Made by a program: the position numbers and the translations under genes. From the NCBI GenBank assembly GCA_002254395.1, contig NJDN01000026.1:1-6071 (forward strand): DNA of 6,071 bases, written 5' to 3'. Below are positions 1 through 4,296 of this stretch, piece after piece. Source of the stretch: Candidatus Pacearchaeota archaeon ex4484_71. Its GTDB lineage: Archaea > Nanobdellota > Nanobdellia > Pacearchaeales > GW2011-AR1. Numbering within the stretch: position 1 is the stretch's first letter; the number at the start of each line of letters is the position of its first letter. A model generated the notes under the pieces. That model was given only the letters and a program-made list of their open reading frames with translations. It did not search any database and was not told where the DNA came from.

Positions 1-60
1 GGAAAGATGAGGCAGCTTTTTAAATTTTTATGTGATTTTTAAAAACTTTATGGTGCACGG

Positions 61-69
61 CCTTTTTTG
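61..69 (+). terminator. Possible T-run terminator of an upstream gene
   Basis: Six consecutive T (63-68) follow a GC-containing stretch (GCACGGCC), in a region with other short T-runs at 17-48. Archaeal RNA polymerase can terminate at U-rich tracts without a hairpin, so this may end a transcript entering from the left. No reading frame in 1-97 extends far enough to identify that gene: the open frames entering from the left end stop at 21-23 and 40-42. This is a weak call. Confidence 0.25.
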
Positions 70-86
70 AGGTATAGATAGTAACC

Positions 87-94
87 TTTAAAAA
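87..94 (+). promoter_or_regulatory. TATA box for rpoN
   Basis: TTTAAAAA is centred about 26 bp before the ATG at 116. That is the spacing from box to transcription start in archaea and the same spacing seen before other genes in this window. It predicts a leaderless mRNA starting at or next to A116. The ATG at 98 lies only 4 bp after the box and would therefore fall upstream of the predicted transcript start. Confidence 0.6.
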
Positions 95-115
95 CTAATG
101 TCCGCCAATATTAAT

Positions 116-313
116 ATGATAGTTCCAGTAAGATGTTTTTCATGTGGAAAGCCGATTGGTCACCTTTGGGAGGAATTCAAAAGAAGAGTCGCAGAGGGAG
201 AACCGAAAAAAAAAGTGCTTGATGAGCTTGGCTTGGAAAGATTTTGCTGTAGGTCCATTTTCTTAGGCCAGGAAGATTTCATCGAATTGGTTAATAAATT
301 CAAGAAATCATAA
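116..313 (+). CDS. rpoN: DNA-directed RNA polymerase subunit N (RPB10 family)
   Basis: Small zinc-binding subunit of archaeal RNA polymerase, homologous to eukaryotic RPB10, which helps assemble the large subunits in the cytoplasm. With the start at 116 the protein has 65 residues, the usual family length, and begins with the typical MIVPVRCFSCGKPIG. The four zinc ligands are visible as C7, C10, C44 and C45 (CxxC near the start, then the tandem CC in ERFCCR). The family core VLDELGLERFCCR is intact. The frame is open back to an ATG at 98, giving six extra residues, but 116 is preferred because it matches the family start and lies about 26 bp after the TATA box. The usual archaeal neighbours (uS9, rpoK, enolase) are not visible here. 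The archaeal rpoN is unrelated to the bacterial sigma-54 gene of the same name. Confidence 0.96.
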   Translation: MIVPVRCFSCGKPIGHLWEEFKRRVAEGEPKKKVLDELGLERFCCRSIFLGQEDFIELVNKFKKS

Positions 314-344
314 TATTCGGAAGTTATATTCTCTGCTGTAGTAA

Positions 345-352
345 TATTAATA
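345..352 (+). promoter_or_regulatory. TATA box for the GH3-like gene
   Basis: TATTAATA is centred about 28 bp before the ATG at 377, in the short gap after rpoN. No Shine-Dalgarno sequence precedes that ATG, and an ATG at 372 is followed at once by a stop. This fits a leaderless or nearly leaderless transcript separate from rpoN. Confidence 0.5.
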
Positions 353-376
353 AGTAAAGCTTTCCGAGTTTATGTA

Positions 377-1336
377 ATGAAAAAAACAATATACCTCTCA
401 CATTTATCCTTAAAGGAAAAGCTTGGGCAGCTCTTAATTGTTAAACCGAAAGGGCTAAGCCCAAAATACATTGAAGAGTTAAAAGTAGGAGGAGTTTTTT
501 TTGATAATTTTTCTTCTAAAGAGAAATACGAAAAGGCAATAAATTTTTACAAGGCACATTCTAAGATTCCTCTTTTTGTTGCAACAGATATGGAAGGTAG
601 TTGGAATCCTTTTAGGAAATTTTATCATTCCCCCACGTTCGGAGAAGTTAAGGATGACCAGGAAGCATATGATTTAGGAATTGAGCATGGAAAACTATTG
701 CGAGAAATGGGGTTTAACTTGAATTTTTCTCCAGTGGTGGAACTGGAAAATAATGTTTGGCCAGGGAGGAATTTTGAGGGAGATTTAAAAGAAGTTGGGG
801 AAAAGATATCCGCGTATATTCAAGGATTGCATAAAGCAGGTGTTTTTGCTACGGCGAAACATTATCCTGGGGGAAATCTGGTGAAGAATCCTCATCTCAA
901 AAAGGTAAGGGCAAAAATATCAAAGGAAGACCTAGAGCTCTTTAACTTGGCAATTTCGGAAGATGTTGATGCAATTATGGTTGGGCACACGATTGTGAGC
1001 GGTGAGCTAAATTCCCATGGGAAGCAATCTTCTAGATCTAGAGAAGTTTTAGAGCCTTTGAGAAGGAGGTTCAAGGGATTAATAATAACTGATGCGGTGA
1101 CAATGTTAGGTCTCAGGCTTTCATACCCTTTTGATTTTAACAAGGTCTACCCCGATTTGATAAGGGCGGGCAATGATATTATCTTAGATACTTCTCGCGG
1201 GTCCGGGTTTAATGCTGTTAAAAGAAGATTGAGAGAATTAGAGAAACAGGTAAAGGAAGGAAAGCTTTCCGAGAAAGTTGTCGACGATAGAGTCAAAAGA
1301 ATTCTTGAGAAGAAAGGATATCTCGTTCTTGATTAA
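377..1336 (+). CDS. Family 3 glycoside hydrolase-like protein (NagZ / beta-N-acetylhexosaminidase type)
   Basis: A 319-residue, single-domain protein without signal peptide or membrane segment, so probably cytoplasmic. The order of motifs is that of the GH3 (beta/alpha)8 domain: LSLKEKLGQLLIV (11-22), VATDMEG (68-74, the substrate-binding DxEGG region), FNLNFSPVVEL (113-123), a PGRNFEGD block with the conserved Arg (R131), AKHYPGG (160-166), and IITDAVTMLGL (236-246), whose D239 aligns with the catalytic nucleophile. GH3 enzymes of this size usually release terminal N-acetylglucosamine. Several family residues differ: EGG is EGS, KHFPGHG is KHYPGGN, and the DSH of the mobile acid/base loop appears as NPH (171-173), keeping the His but not the Asp. 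It may therefore have a different substrate or reduced activity. It converges on the tRNA-Gly gene with a gap of only 14 bp. Family assignment is confident; substrate is not. Confidence 0.85.
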   Translation: MKKTIYLSHLSLKEKLGQLLIVKPKGLSPKYIEELKVGGVFFDNFSSKEKYEKAINFYKAHSKIPLFVATDMEGSWNPFRKFYHSPTFGEVKDDQEAYDLGIEHGKLLREMGFNLNFSPVVELENNVWPGRNFEGDLKEVGEKISAYIQGLHKAGVFATAKHYPGGNLVKNPHLKKVRAKISKEDLELFNLAISEDVDAIMVGHTIVSGELNSHGKQSSRSREVLEPLRRRFKGLIITDAVTMLGLRLSYPFDFNKVYPDLIRAGNDIILDTSRGSGFNAVKRRLRELEKQVKEGKLSEKVVDDRVKRILEKKGYLVLD

Positions 1337-1350
1337 TTTTGATTAAGAAA

Positions 1351-1422
1351 TGCGCGGGCCGGGGATCGAACCCGGGTCAACTGGGTGGAAACCAGTTATA
1401 CTAACCACTATACTACCCACGC
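1351..1422 (-). tRNA. tRNA-Gly (anticodon UCC)
   Basis: Read on the minus strand, a 72-nt cloverleaf. The acceptor stem is GCGTGGG/CCCGCGC with one G·U pair. The D arm is GTAT/GTAT with the GTGGTTA loop. The anticodon stem ACTGG/CCAGT encloses the loop TTTCCAC, giving anticodon UCC (plus-strand bases 1387-1389), which reads GGA. The T arm is CCGGG, TTCGATC, CCCGG. The discriminator is A and no CCA is encoded. The loop resembles tRNA-Glu (UUC), but base 35 is C, so the identity is glycine. Confidence 0.95.
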
Positions 1423-1445
1423 ACAATCATTTGATTTCTTTTTGC

Positions 1446-1452
1446 TTTTTAA
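1446..1452 (-). promoter_or_regulatory. TATA box for tRNA-Gly
   Basis: On the minus strand TTAAAAA is centred about 27 bp before the first base of tRNA-Gly (1422). It predicts transcription starting at or next to the mature 5' end, so little or no 5' processing would be needed. It lies in the 39-bp gap behind tRNA-Arg, so read-through from the upstream tRNA pair is also possible. Confidence 0.55.
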
Positions 1453-1461
1453 GTTTTGTGA

Positions 1462-1536
1462 CGCCCAAGGAAGGATTTGAACCTTCGACTTTCTCCTTAG
1501 GAGGGAGACGCTCTATCCAGGCTGAGCTACTTGGGC
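1462..1536 (-). tRNA. tRNA-Arg (anticodon CCU)
   Basis: A 75-nt cloverleaf on the minus strand. The acceptor stem is GCCCAAG/CTTGGGC, perfectly paired. The D arm is GCTC/GAGC with loop AGCCTGGATA. The anticodon stem TCTCC/GGAGA has loop CTCCTAA, giving anticodon CCU (plus-strand bases 1499-1501), which reads AGG. The T arm is GAAGG, TTCAAAT, CCTTC. The discriminator is G and no CCA is encoded. It starts one nucleotide after the 3' end of tRNA-Leu, so the two must come from one precursor. Confidence 0.96.
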
Positions 1537-1537
1537 A

Positions 1538-1621
1538 TGCAAGGGACAGGATTCGAACCTGCGTAGGCACTAAGCCACAAGAGCCTTAATCTTGCCCGTT
1601 TGACCACTCCGGCACCCCTGC
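1538..1621 (-). tRNA. tRNA-Leu, type II, anticodon AAG
   Basis: An 84-nt type II cloverleaf on the minus strand. The acceptor stem is GCAGGGG/CCCTTGC with one G·U pair and discriminator A. The D stem is CCG/CGG with an 11-nt loop. The anticodon stem CAAGA/TCTTG is perfect, and the 7-nt loop TTAAGGC places A34-A35-G36 at plus-strand bases 1585-1587, reading CUU. A 15-nt variable arm contains a GGC/GCC stem. The T arm is GCAGG, TTCGAAT, CCTGT. The long variable arm with A73 points to leucine rather than serine (G73 in archaea). An unmodified A34 is very unusual for an archaeon; GAG would be expected. Shifting the anticodon by one base to UAA would break the 5-bp stem. No CCA is encoded. Confidence 0.9.
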
Positions 1622-1699
1622 ATCATCCCAGTGCCGAGTGGTCTTTTGCCAAAATCTTTTTGTTTTTTGATTCTGAGCTTGACACTTCGGCACATCTGC
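1602..1699 (-). repeat. Inverted-repeat leader made of tRNA-Leu 5'-end copies
   Basis: Three related copies of one motif occur. The first is tRNA-Leu nucleotides 7-20 (1602-1615, minus). The second is GTGCCGAGTGGTC on the plus strand at 1631-1643, an exact inverse of the first apart from one bulged base. The third is minus-strand 1681-1693 (GTGCCGAAGTGTC). The third copy extends the resemblance to the tRNA start: from 1699 about 18 of 21 aligned bases match the first 22 bases of tRNA-Leu, with a one-base gap. No anticodon arm or T arm follows it, so it is not a complete tRNA. In a minus-strand precursor the middle copy could pair either with the distal copy or with the D arm of tRNA-Leu. The function is unknown. 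Confidence 0.65.
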
Positions 1700-1720
1700 C
1701 TGAAATAAGGTATATTCTTC

Positions 1721-1729
1721 AATATAAAA
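1721..1729 (-). promoter_or_regulatory. TATA box upstream of the tRNA-Leu/tRNA-Arg leader
   Basis: Minus-strand TTTTATATT is centred about 26 bp before 1699, exactly where the tRNA-Leu-like copy begins. No TATA-like sequence is seen 26 bp before tRNA-Leu itself (around 1647), so the tRNA pair probably uses this promoter and carries a leader of about 78 nt. A second AT-rich stretch at 1709-1716 is an alternative box. Confidence 0.45.
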
Positions 1730-1746
1730 GATTTTAGATATAAATG

Positions 1747-1756
1747 TTTATAATTT
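1747..1756 (+). promoter_or_regulatory. TATA box for the sugar kinase gene
   Basis: TTTATAATTT is centred about 25 bp before the ATG at 1776, predicting a leaderless transcript. It is divergent from the minus-strand TATA box at 1721-1729, about 17 bp away, so the two promoters share one short AT-rich region. A further TTTTAAAATA at 1761-1770 is too close to the ATG to serve the same start. Confidence 0.55.
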
Positions 1757-1775
1757 ATCTTTTTAAAATAAGTCT

Positions 1776-2765
1776 ATGGGCAACATTAAGGAAGCGATAA
1801 AAGATTTTAGAGGTAAAGAAATAATAGTTATGGGGGATGTTTTGTTAGATAAGTTTACCTTTGGAGAAATTAATCGTTTAAATCCAGATCATTTTGCAGC
1901 CCCATTGGTGAATGTTCAAAGAGAAGAATATGTTCTTGGAGGGGCCGCGAATGTTGCAAACAATGTAAATTCCCTTGGGGGAACTGCCTATCTATTTGGT
2001 TTAGTTGGAGAAGATGAAGCAGGGGAGATAATGAAAGATGAATGCGCTAACAGAGGAATAATTCATTTCTTGTTGAAAGATGAGAACCCCACTATTGTAA
2101 AACAAAGAGTTATTGCCCATAACAAACAAGTAGTGAGGTTAGATTTTGGAGAGAATAGTCTTGAAAAGATGAGCGAGGAAAATGAAAAATCTTTTTTGAA
2201 TATTTTAGAAAAAGGAATTAAGGGCAAAGATGCTCTAGTATTATCTGATTATAATAAGATTTTTTTTAGAGGTTCAAAAAATTTAGCAAAAGAAATAATT
2301 TCTCTTGGCGTGAAATATGGGGTTCCAATCTTAAGTGATATAAAACCTCCTAATGCTGGAAATTTTTTCGGATCAAATATTATATCTCCCAATCTTAAAG
2401 AAGCAGAGGAAATCACGGGGATAAAATATACTAACGAAAAGTCTTTAGAGGATATGGCGAGATACCTAAATAACTCTTTGGGCGCGGAAAAAATAGTCAT
2501 AACTCGCGGAGATAAGGGGGTTTTTGGATATGATTTCCAGAAGAGAGATTATTTTTTGATGAAAACAAATGCTAAAGAGGTTGCAGACCAAACAGGGGCA
2601 GGAGACACATTTATAGCTACAATGTCTTTAGGTGTTTCTTCCGGATTGGATTTGAGAGATTCTTTAAGGTTAGCAAATTACGCTTCTGGAATCGTTGTTG
2701 GGAAAGTGGGAACCGCGACAGTTCATCCATCGGAACTAGAAAAAATCTTGAAAAAGAGAGGATAA
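1776..2765 (+). CDS. PfkB-family sugar kinase, RfaE1/HldE N-terminal-like
   Basis: A 329-residue cytoplasmic ribokinase-fold kinase that transfers phosphate from ATP to a sugar or sugar phosphate. The N-terminus (VMGDVLLDKFTFGEINRLNP, 18-37) and the substrate motif LGGAANVANNVNSLGG (54-69) resemble the D-glycero-D-manno-heptose 7-phosphate kinase domain of HldE/RfaE. The C-terminal signature DQTGAGDTF (271-279) holds the anion hole and the catalytic base D277. PNLKEAEEITG (205 onward) is the usual mid-protein motif. The length fits a stand-alone kinase; the nucleotidyltransferase half of bacterial HldE is absent. Two motifs deviate: SDYGKG is SDYNKI (157-162), and DPK is DIK. It is preceded by its own TATA box and followed within 5 bp by the 5S promoter, so it is monocistronic. 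The fold is certain; the heptose substrate is inferred from the N-terminal half. Confidence 0.88.
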   Translation: MGNIKEAIKDFRGKEIIVMGDVLLDKFTFGEINRLNPDHFAAPLVNVQREEYVLGGAANVANNVNSLGGTAYLFGLVGEDEAGEIMKDECANRGIIHFLLKDENPTIVKQRVIAHNKQVVRLDFGENSLEKMSEENEKSFLNILEKGIKGKDALVLSDYNKIFFRGSKNLAKEIISLGVKYGVPILSDIKPPNAGNFFGSNIISPNLKEAEEITGIKYTNEKSLEDMARYLNNSLGAEKIVITRGDKGVFGYDFQKRDYFLMKTNAKEVADQTGAGDTFIATMSLGVSSGLDLRDSLRLANYASGIVVGKVGTATVHPSELEKILKKRG

Positions 2766-2769
2766 AAAC

Positions 2770-2778
2770 TTTTATAAA
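2770..2778 (+). promoter_or_regulatory. TATA box for 5S rRNA
   Basis: TTTTATAAA is centred 26 bp before 2800, the first paired base of the 5S terminal helix. It begins 5 bp after the kinase stop codon. The T-rich stretch 2783-2799 between this box and the 5S start could also end the kinase transcript. Confidence 0.65.
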
Positions 2779-2799
2779 CTCCATTTTTCTTCAAATTTT

Positions 2800-2913
2800 G
2801 AAGACGGCCATAGTGAGTTGGAAACACCTGTTCTCATTCCGAACACAGAAGTTAAGCTTCTCACGTTGTTGGCAGTAGTGTCCGACAAGACGCCAAACCT
2901 TCAAGCTGTCTTC
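2800..2913 (+). rRNA. rrf: 5S ribosomal RNA
   Basis: Component of the 50S subunit. Conserved 5S blocks are readable in order: GGCCATAG near the start, GGAAACACC, TTCTCATTCCGAACACAGAA and GTTAAGC. The ends GAAGAC (2800-2805) and GTCTTC (2908-2913) form the terminal helix I. The length of about 114 nt is slightly short for a 5S rRNA, and the true ends may differ by a few bases. No 16S or 23S is adjacent, and the gene has its own TATA box, so it is a separate transcription unit. This matches the unlinked 5S genes known in some archaea. Confidence 0.95.
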
Positions 2914-2928
2914 TTCTGTTTTTCTTTT
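2911..2928 (+). terminator. T-rich terminator after 5S rRNA
   Basis: Immediately after the closing helix the plus strand is a pyrimidine tract with T5 and T4 runs, interrupted by single C and G bases. This fits archaeal U-tract termination of the 5S transcript, with the 5S terminal helix directly in front. Confidence 0.5.
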
Positions 2929-2949
2929 GTATTCCGTGTCTCAATTATT

Positions 2950-2957
2950 TTTATAAA
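2950..2957 (+). promoter_or_regulatory. TATA box for the small hypothetical gene
   Basis: TTTATAAA is centred about 25.5 bp before the GTG at 2979. The spacing supports a leaderless transcript starting on this GTG and argues that the small gene is genuinely expressed. Confidence 0.55.
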
Positions 2958-2978
2958 ACCCCTTCTTTTTCACTTATT

Positions 2979-3281
2979 GTGGAAGATTTCAAAAATCCGA
3001 GGAAGCCTTTCACGAAAAGTTTCAGAGAGTCAGAAGATTATCTTAACTTATTTTTTCTGAGACAAGGATTGGATAGTTACCAAACTTTGTTAGAGGAAAT
3101 ATGCCCGAAGGGAAGGAAATGCTCTGAGATATACTTTGTAGATGAAGAAGGAATGGCAAATCCTATAAAAAAGGGGAAGGATAGCGCACTTCCTCTTATG
3201 TTGCTCCACTTTTTTGATGATGCAGAGCAAGAAGAAATAGATTTTAGAGCATCCTTCATAGAAAGAGCACTTCTTTTTTAG
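2979..3281 (+). CDS. Hypothetical protein, probably frame-broken (full frame to 3367)
   Basis: I do not recognise this protein. It starts with GTG at 2979, placed by the TATA box, and reads 100 residues to TAG at 3279-3281. The product is polar, mostly helical in appearance, with no membrane segment or signal peptide. It contains two cysteines in ICPKGRKCSEI (about residues 41-51) and a run of acidic residues near 80-86. The stop falls directly behind a run of six T (3274-3279). A -1 shift there opens 29 further codons, LEEHLEGFSLSISKNLDEGW and on to FKRPL, ending with TAA at 3365-3367. That tail has protein-like composition and fills the gap up to the secF promoter, giving about 129 residues in total. 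The cause could be a missing T in the assembly, a real mutation, or slippage during transcription or translation. Confidence 0.6.
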   Translation: MEDFKNPRKPFTKSFRESEDYLNLFFLRQGLDSYQTLLEEICPKGRKCSEIYFVDEEGMANPIKKGKDSALPLMLLHFFDDAEQEEIDFRASFIERALLF

Positions 3282-3367
3282 AGGAACATCTAGAGGGTTT
3301 TTCACTATCAATTTCTAAGAACCTAGACGAAGGATGGTTTAAACACGGGTTTAAGCGACCTTTATAA
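3278..3367 (+). other. Likely C-terminal extension of the hypothetical gene in the -1 frame
   Basis: Twenty-nine codons starting at TTA 3278-3280 and ending at TAA 3365-3367, with no start codon of their own and no TATA box. They join the frame of the 2979 gene if the ribosome slips from TTT (3276-3278) to TTT (3275-3277), or if the T run had seven bases. The final TAA lies inside a TATA-like TTTATAAA. Confidence 0.5.
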
Positions 3368-3370
3368 ACC

Positions 3371-3378
3371 TTTAAATA
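3371..3378 (+). promoter_or_regulatory. TATA box for the secF-secD operon
   Basis: TTTAAATA is centred 25.5 bp before the secF ATG at 3400, predicting a leaderless operon mRNA. A second box, TTTATAAA at 3361-3368, lies 10 bp upstream in a near-direct repeat (ACCTTTATAA, ACCTTTAAAT). It would place a start near 3387, giving a short leader. Confidence 0.6.
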
Positions 3379-3399
3379 CCCTACAATTTTCTCTGATAA

Positions 3400-4296
3400 A
3401 TGGAAGAATCGAAGAAGAACTGGCATGATAAACACCATAAAACTCTGTTGATAATCCCTGCCGTTTTGATTATATTCTCTATTGTTTATTTGGTAATCTT
3501 TCATGCAAATACGGGTGATTTTATTAGAAAGGACATCTCTTTGACAGGAGGGACTGCAATAACTATTTATGACAAGGTAAATGTAGATGATTTAGAGGCA
3601 AATATCTCGAGTAGCTTGAGTGATCTTGGATTGAGAGAGATTTATGATTTAACGACCCGTGAGCAAAAGGCAGTAATTGTAGAAACCACTTCCAGTCAAG
3701 ACTTAACGAAGAGTGTTTTAGAAGCTTATTTGGGATATGAGCTAGTAGAAGGAGAAAATAGTGATTTTGAATTCACAGGGGCAATATTGAGTAACTCTTT
3801 TTACAAACAGTTGTTAATAGCAATTCTTATAGCGTTCTTGTTTATGGCCATAGTTGTGTTTATCCTTTTCAAAACTGCAGTTCCTTCACTGGCAGTGGTT
3901 ATTTCCGCATTTGCAGACATTTTGATGACTCTTGTATTTTTTGATCTTCTTGGTTTAAAGATGTCTACTGCAGGTATTGTTGCAATCCTTATGCTTATTG
4001 GTTATTCTGTAGATACAGATATTATGTTGACTACAAGGCTTTTAAAGAGAAGAGAAGGATCTCTAAACGAGCGTTTATTCAAGGCATTCAAGACGGGTAT
4101 TACCATGACTCTAACATCCTTTGTTGCAATGTTTGTAGCACTTTTAGTGGTAAAATCTTTTTCAGAAGTATTAACGCAAATTTTCACAATCCTTGTTATA
4201 GGCTTAGGTTTTGATATTTTGAACACATGGATCACAAATGTTTCAATATTAAAATGGTATGTTGAAAGAAAGGAGAAAAAATGGCGAAAAAGTTAA
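3400..4296 (+). CDS. secF: Protein translocase subunit SecF
   Basis: Membrane component of the SecDF complex, which assists Sec-dependent export from the outer face of the membrane. At 298 residues it has the SecF layout: a cytoplasmic N-terminus; TM1 at about 16-34; a short extracytoplasmic domain beginning with the signature DISLTGGTAITI (45-56); then five hydrophobic segments between about 134 and 288. Conserved positions include D173 in the ISAFAD stretch of the third segment and STAGIVAILMLIGYSVDTDI (189-208), the SecF core motif. The C-terminus is basic (KEKKWRKS). It is first in an operon, with the last 16 bp overlapping secD. The SecF-before-SecD order is the reverse of bacteria. No Shine-Dalgarno precedes it; the start is set by the TATA spacing. 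Confidence 0.96.
   Translation: MEESKKNWHDKHHKTLLIIPAVLIIFSIVYLVIFHANTGDFIRKDISLTGGTAITIYDKVNVDDLEANISSSLSDLGLREIYDLTTREQKAVIVETTSSQDLTKSVLEAYLGYELVEGENSDFEFTGAILSNSFYKQLLIAILIAFLFMAIVVFILFKTAVPSLAVVISAFADILMTLVFFDLLGLKMSTAGIVAILMLIGYSVDTDIMLTTRLLKRREGSLNERLFKAFKTGITMTLTSFVAMFVALLVVKSFSEVLTQIFTILVIGLGFDILNTWITNVSILKWYVERKEKKWRKS
4271..4275 (+). promoter_or_regulatory. Shine-Dalgarno sequence of secD
   Basis: AGGAG ends five bases before the secD ATG (4281) and lies inside the last codons of secF. It is the only clear ribosome binding site in the window and fixes the secD start. It fits an internal operon gene that cannot be read by leaderless initiation. Confidence 0.75.

Noticed and set aside
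1..97. A coding tail of an upstream gene
   Set aside because: All frames entering from the left end stop within about 42 bases, too short to identify anything, and the stretch is AT-rich with several T runs.
1350..1589. 79-codon plus-strand frame beginning MRGPGIEPGSTG
   Set aside because: It is the antisense of the three tRNA genes; such GIEPG / RIRTC peptides are a well-known artefact of translating tRNA complements.
1621..1631. Box C-like GATGATG on the minus strand, suggesting a C/D guide RNA
   Set aside because: No CUGA D box follows at a suitable distance before the tRNA begins, and no C'/D' pair is seen.
1631..1696. H/ACA-like guide RNA on the plus strand (GTGCCG/CGGCAC stem followed by ACA)
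   Set aside because: The basal stem shares its CAC with the ACA, and no upper stem with a clear K-turn can be drawn; tRNA-Leu fragment homology explains the sequence better. Not fully excluded.
1622..1699. A split, permuted or intron-containing fourth tRNA
   Set aside because: No T arm or anticodon arm and no matching 3' acceptor strand occur near the tRNA-like 5' fragment.
2818..3060. 80-codon plus-strand frame starting inside 5S rRNA
   Set aside because: Its first part is conserved 5S rRNA sequence and the rest is T-rich spacer giving phenylalanine-rich translation.
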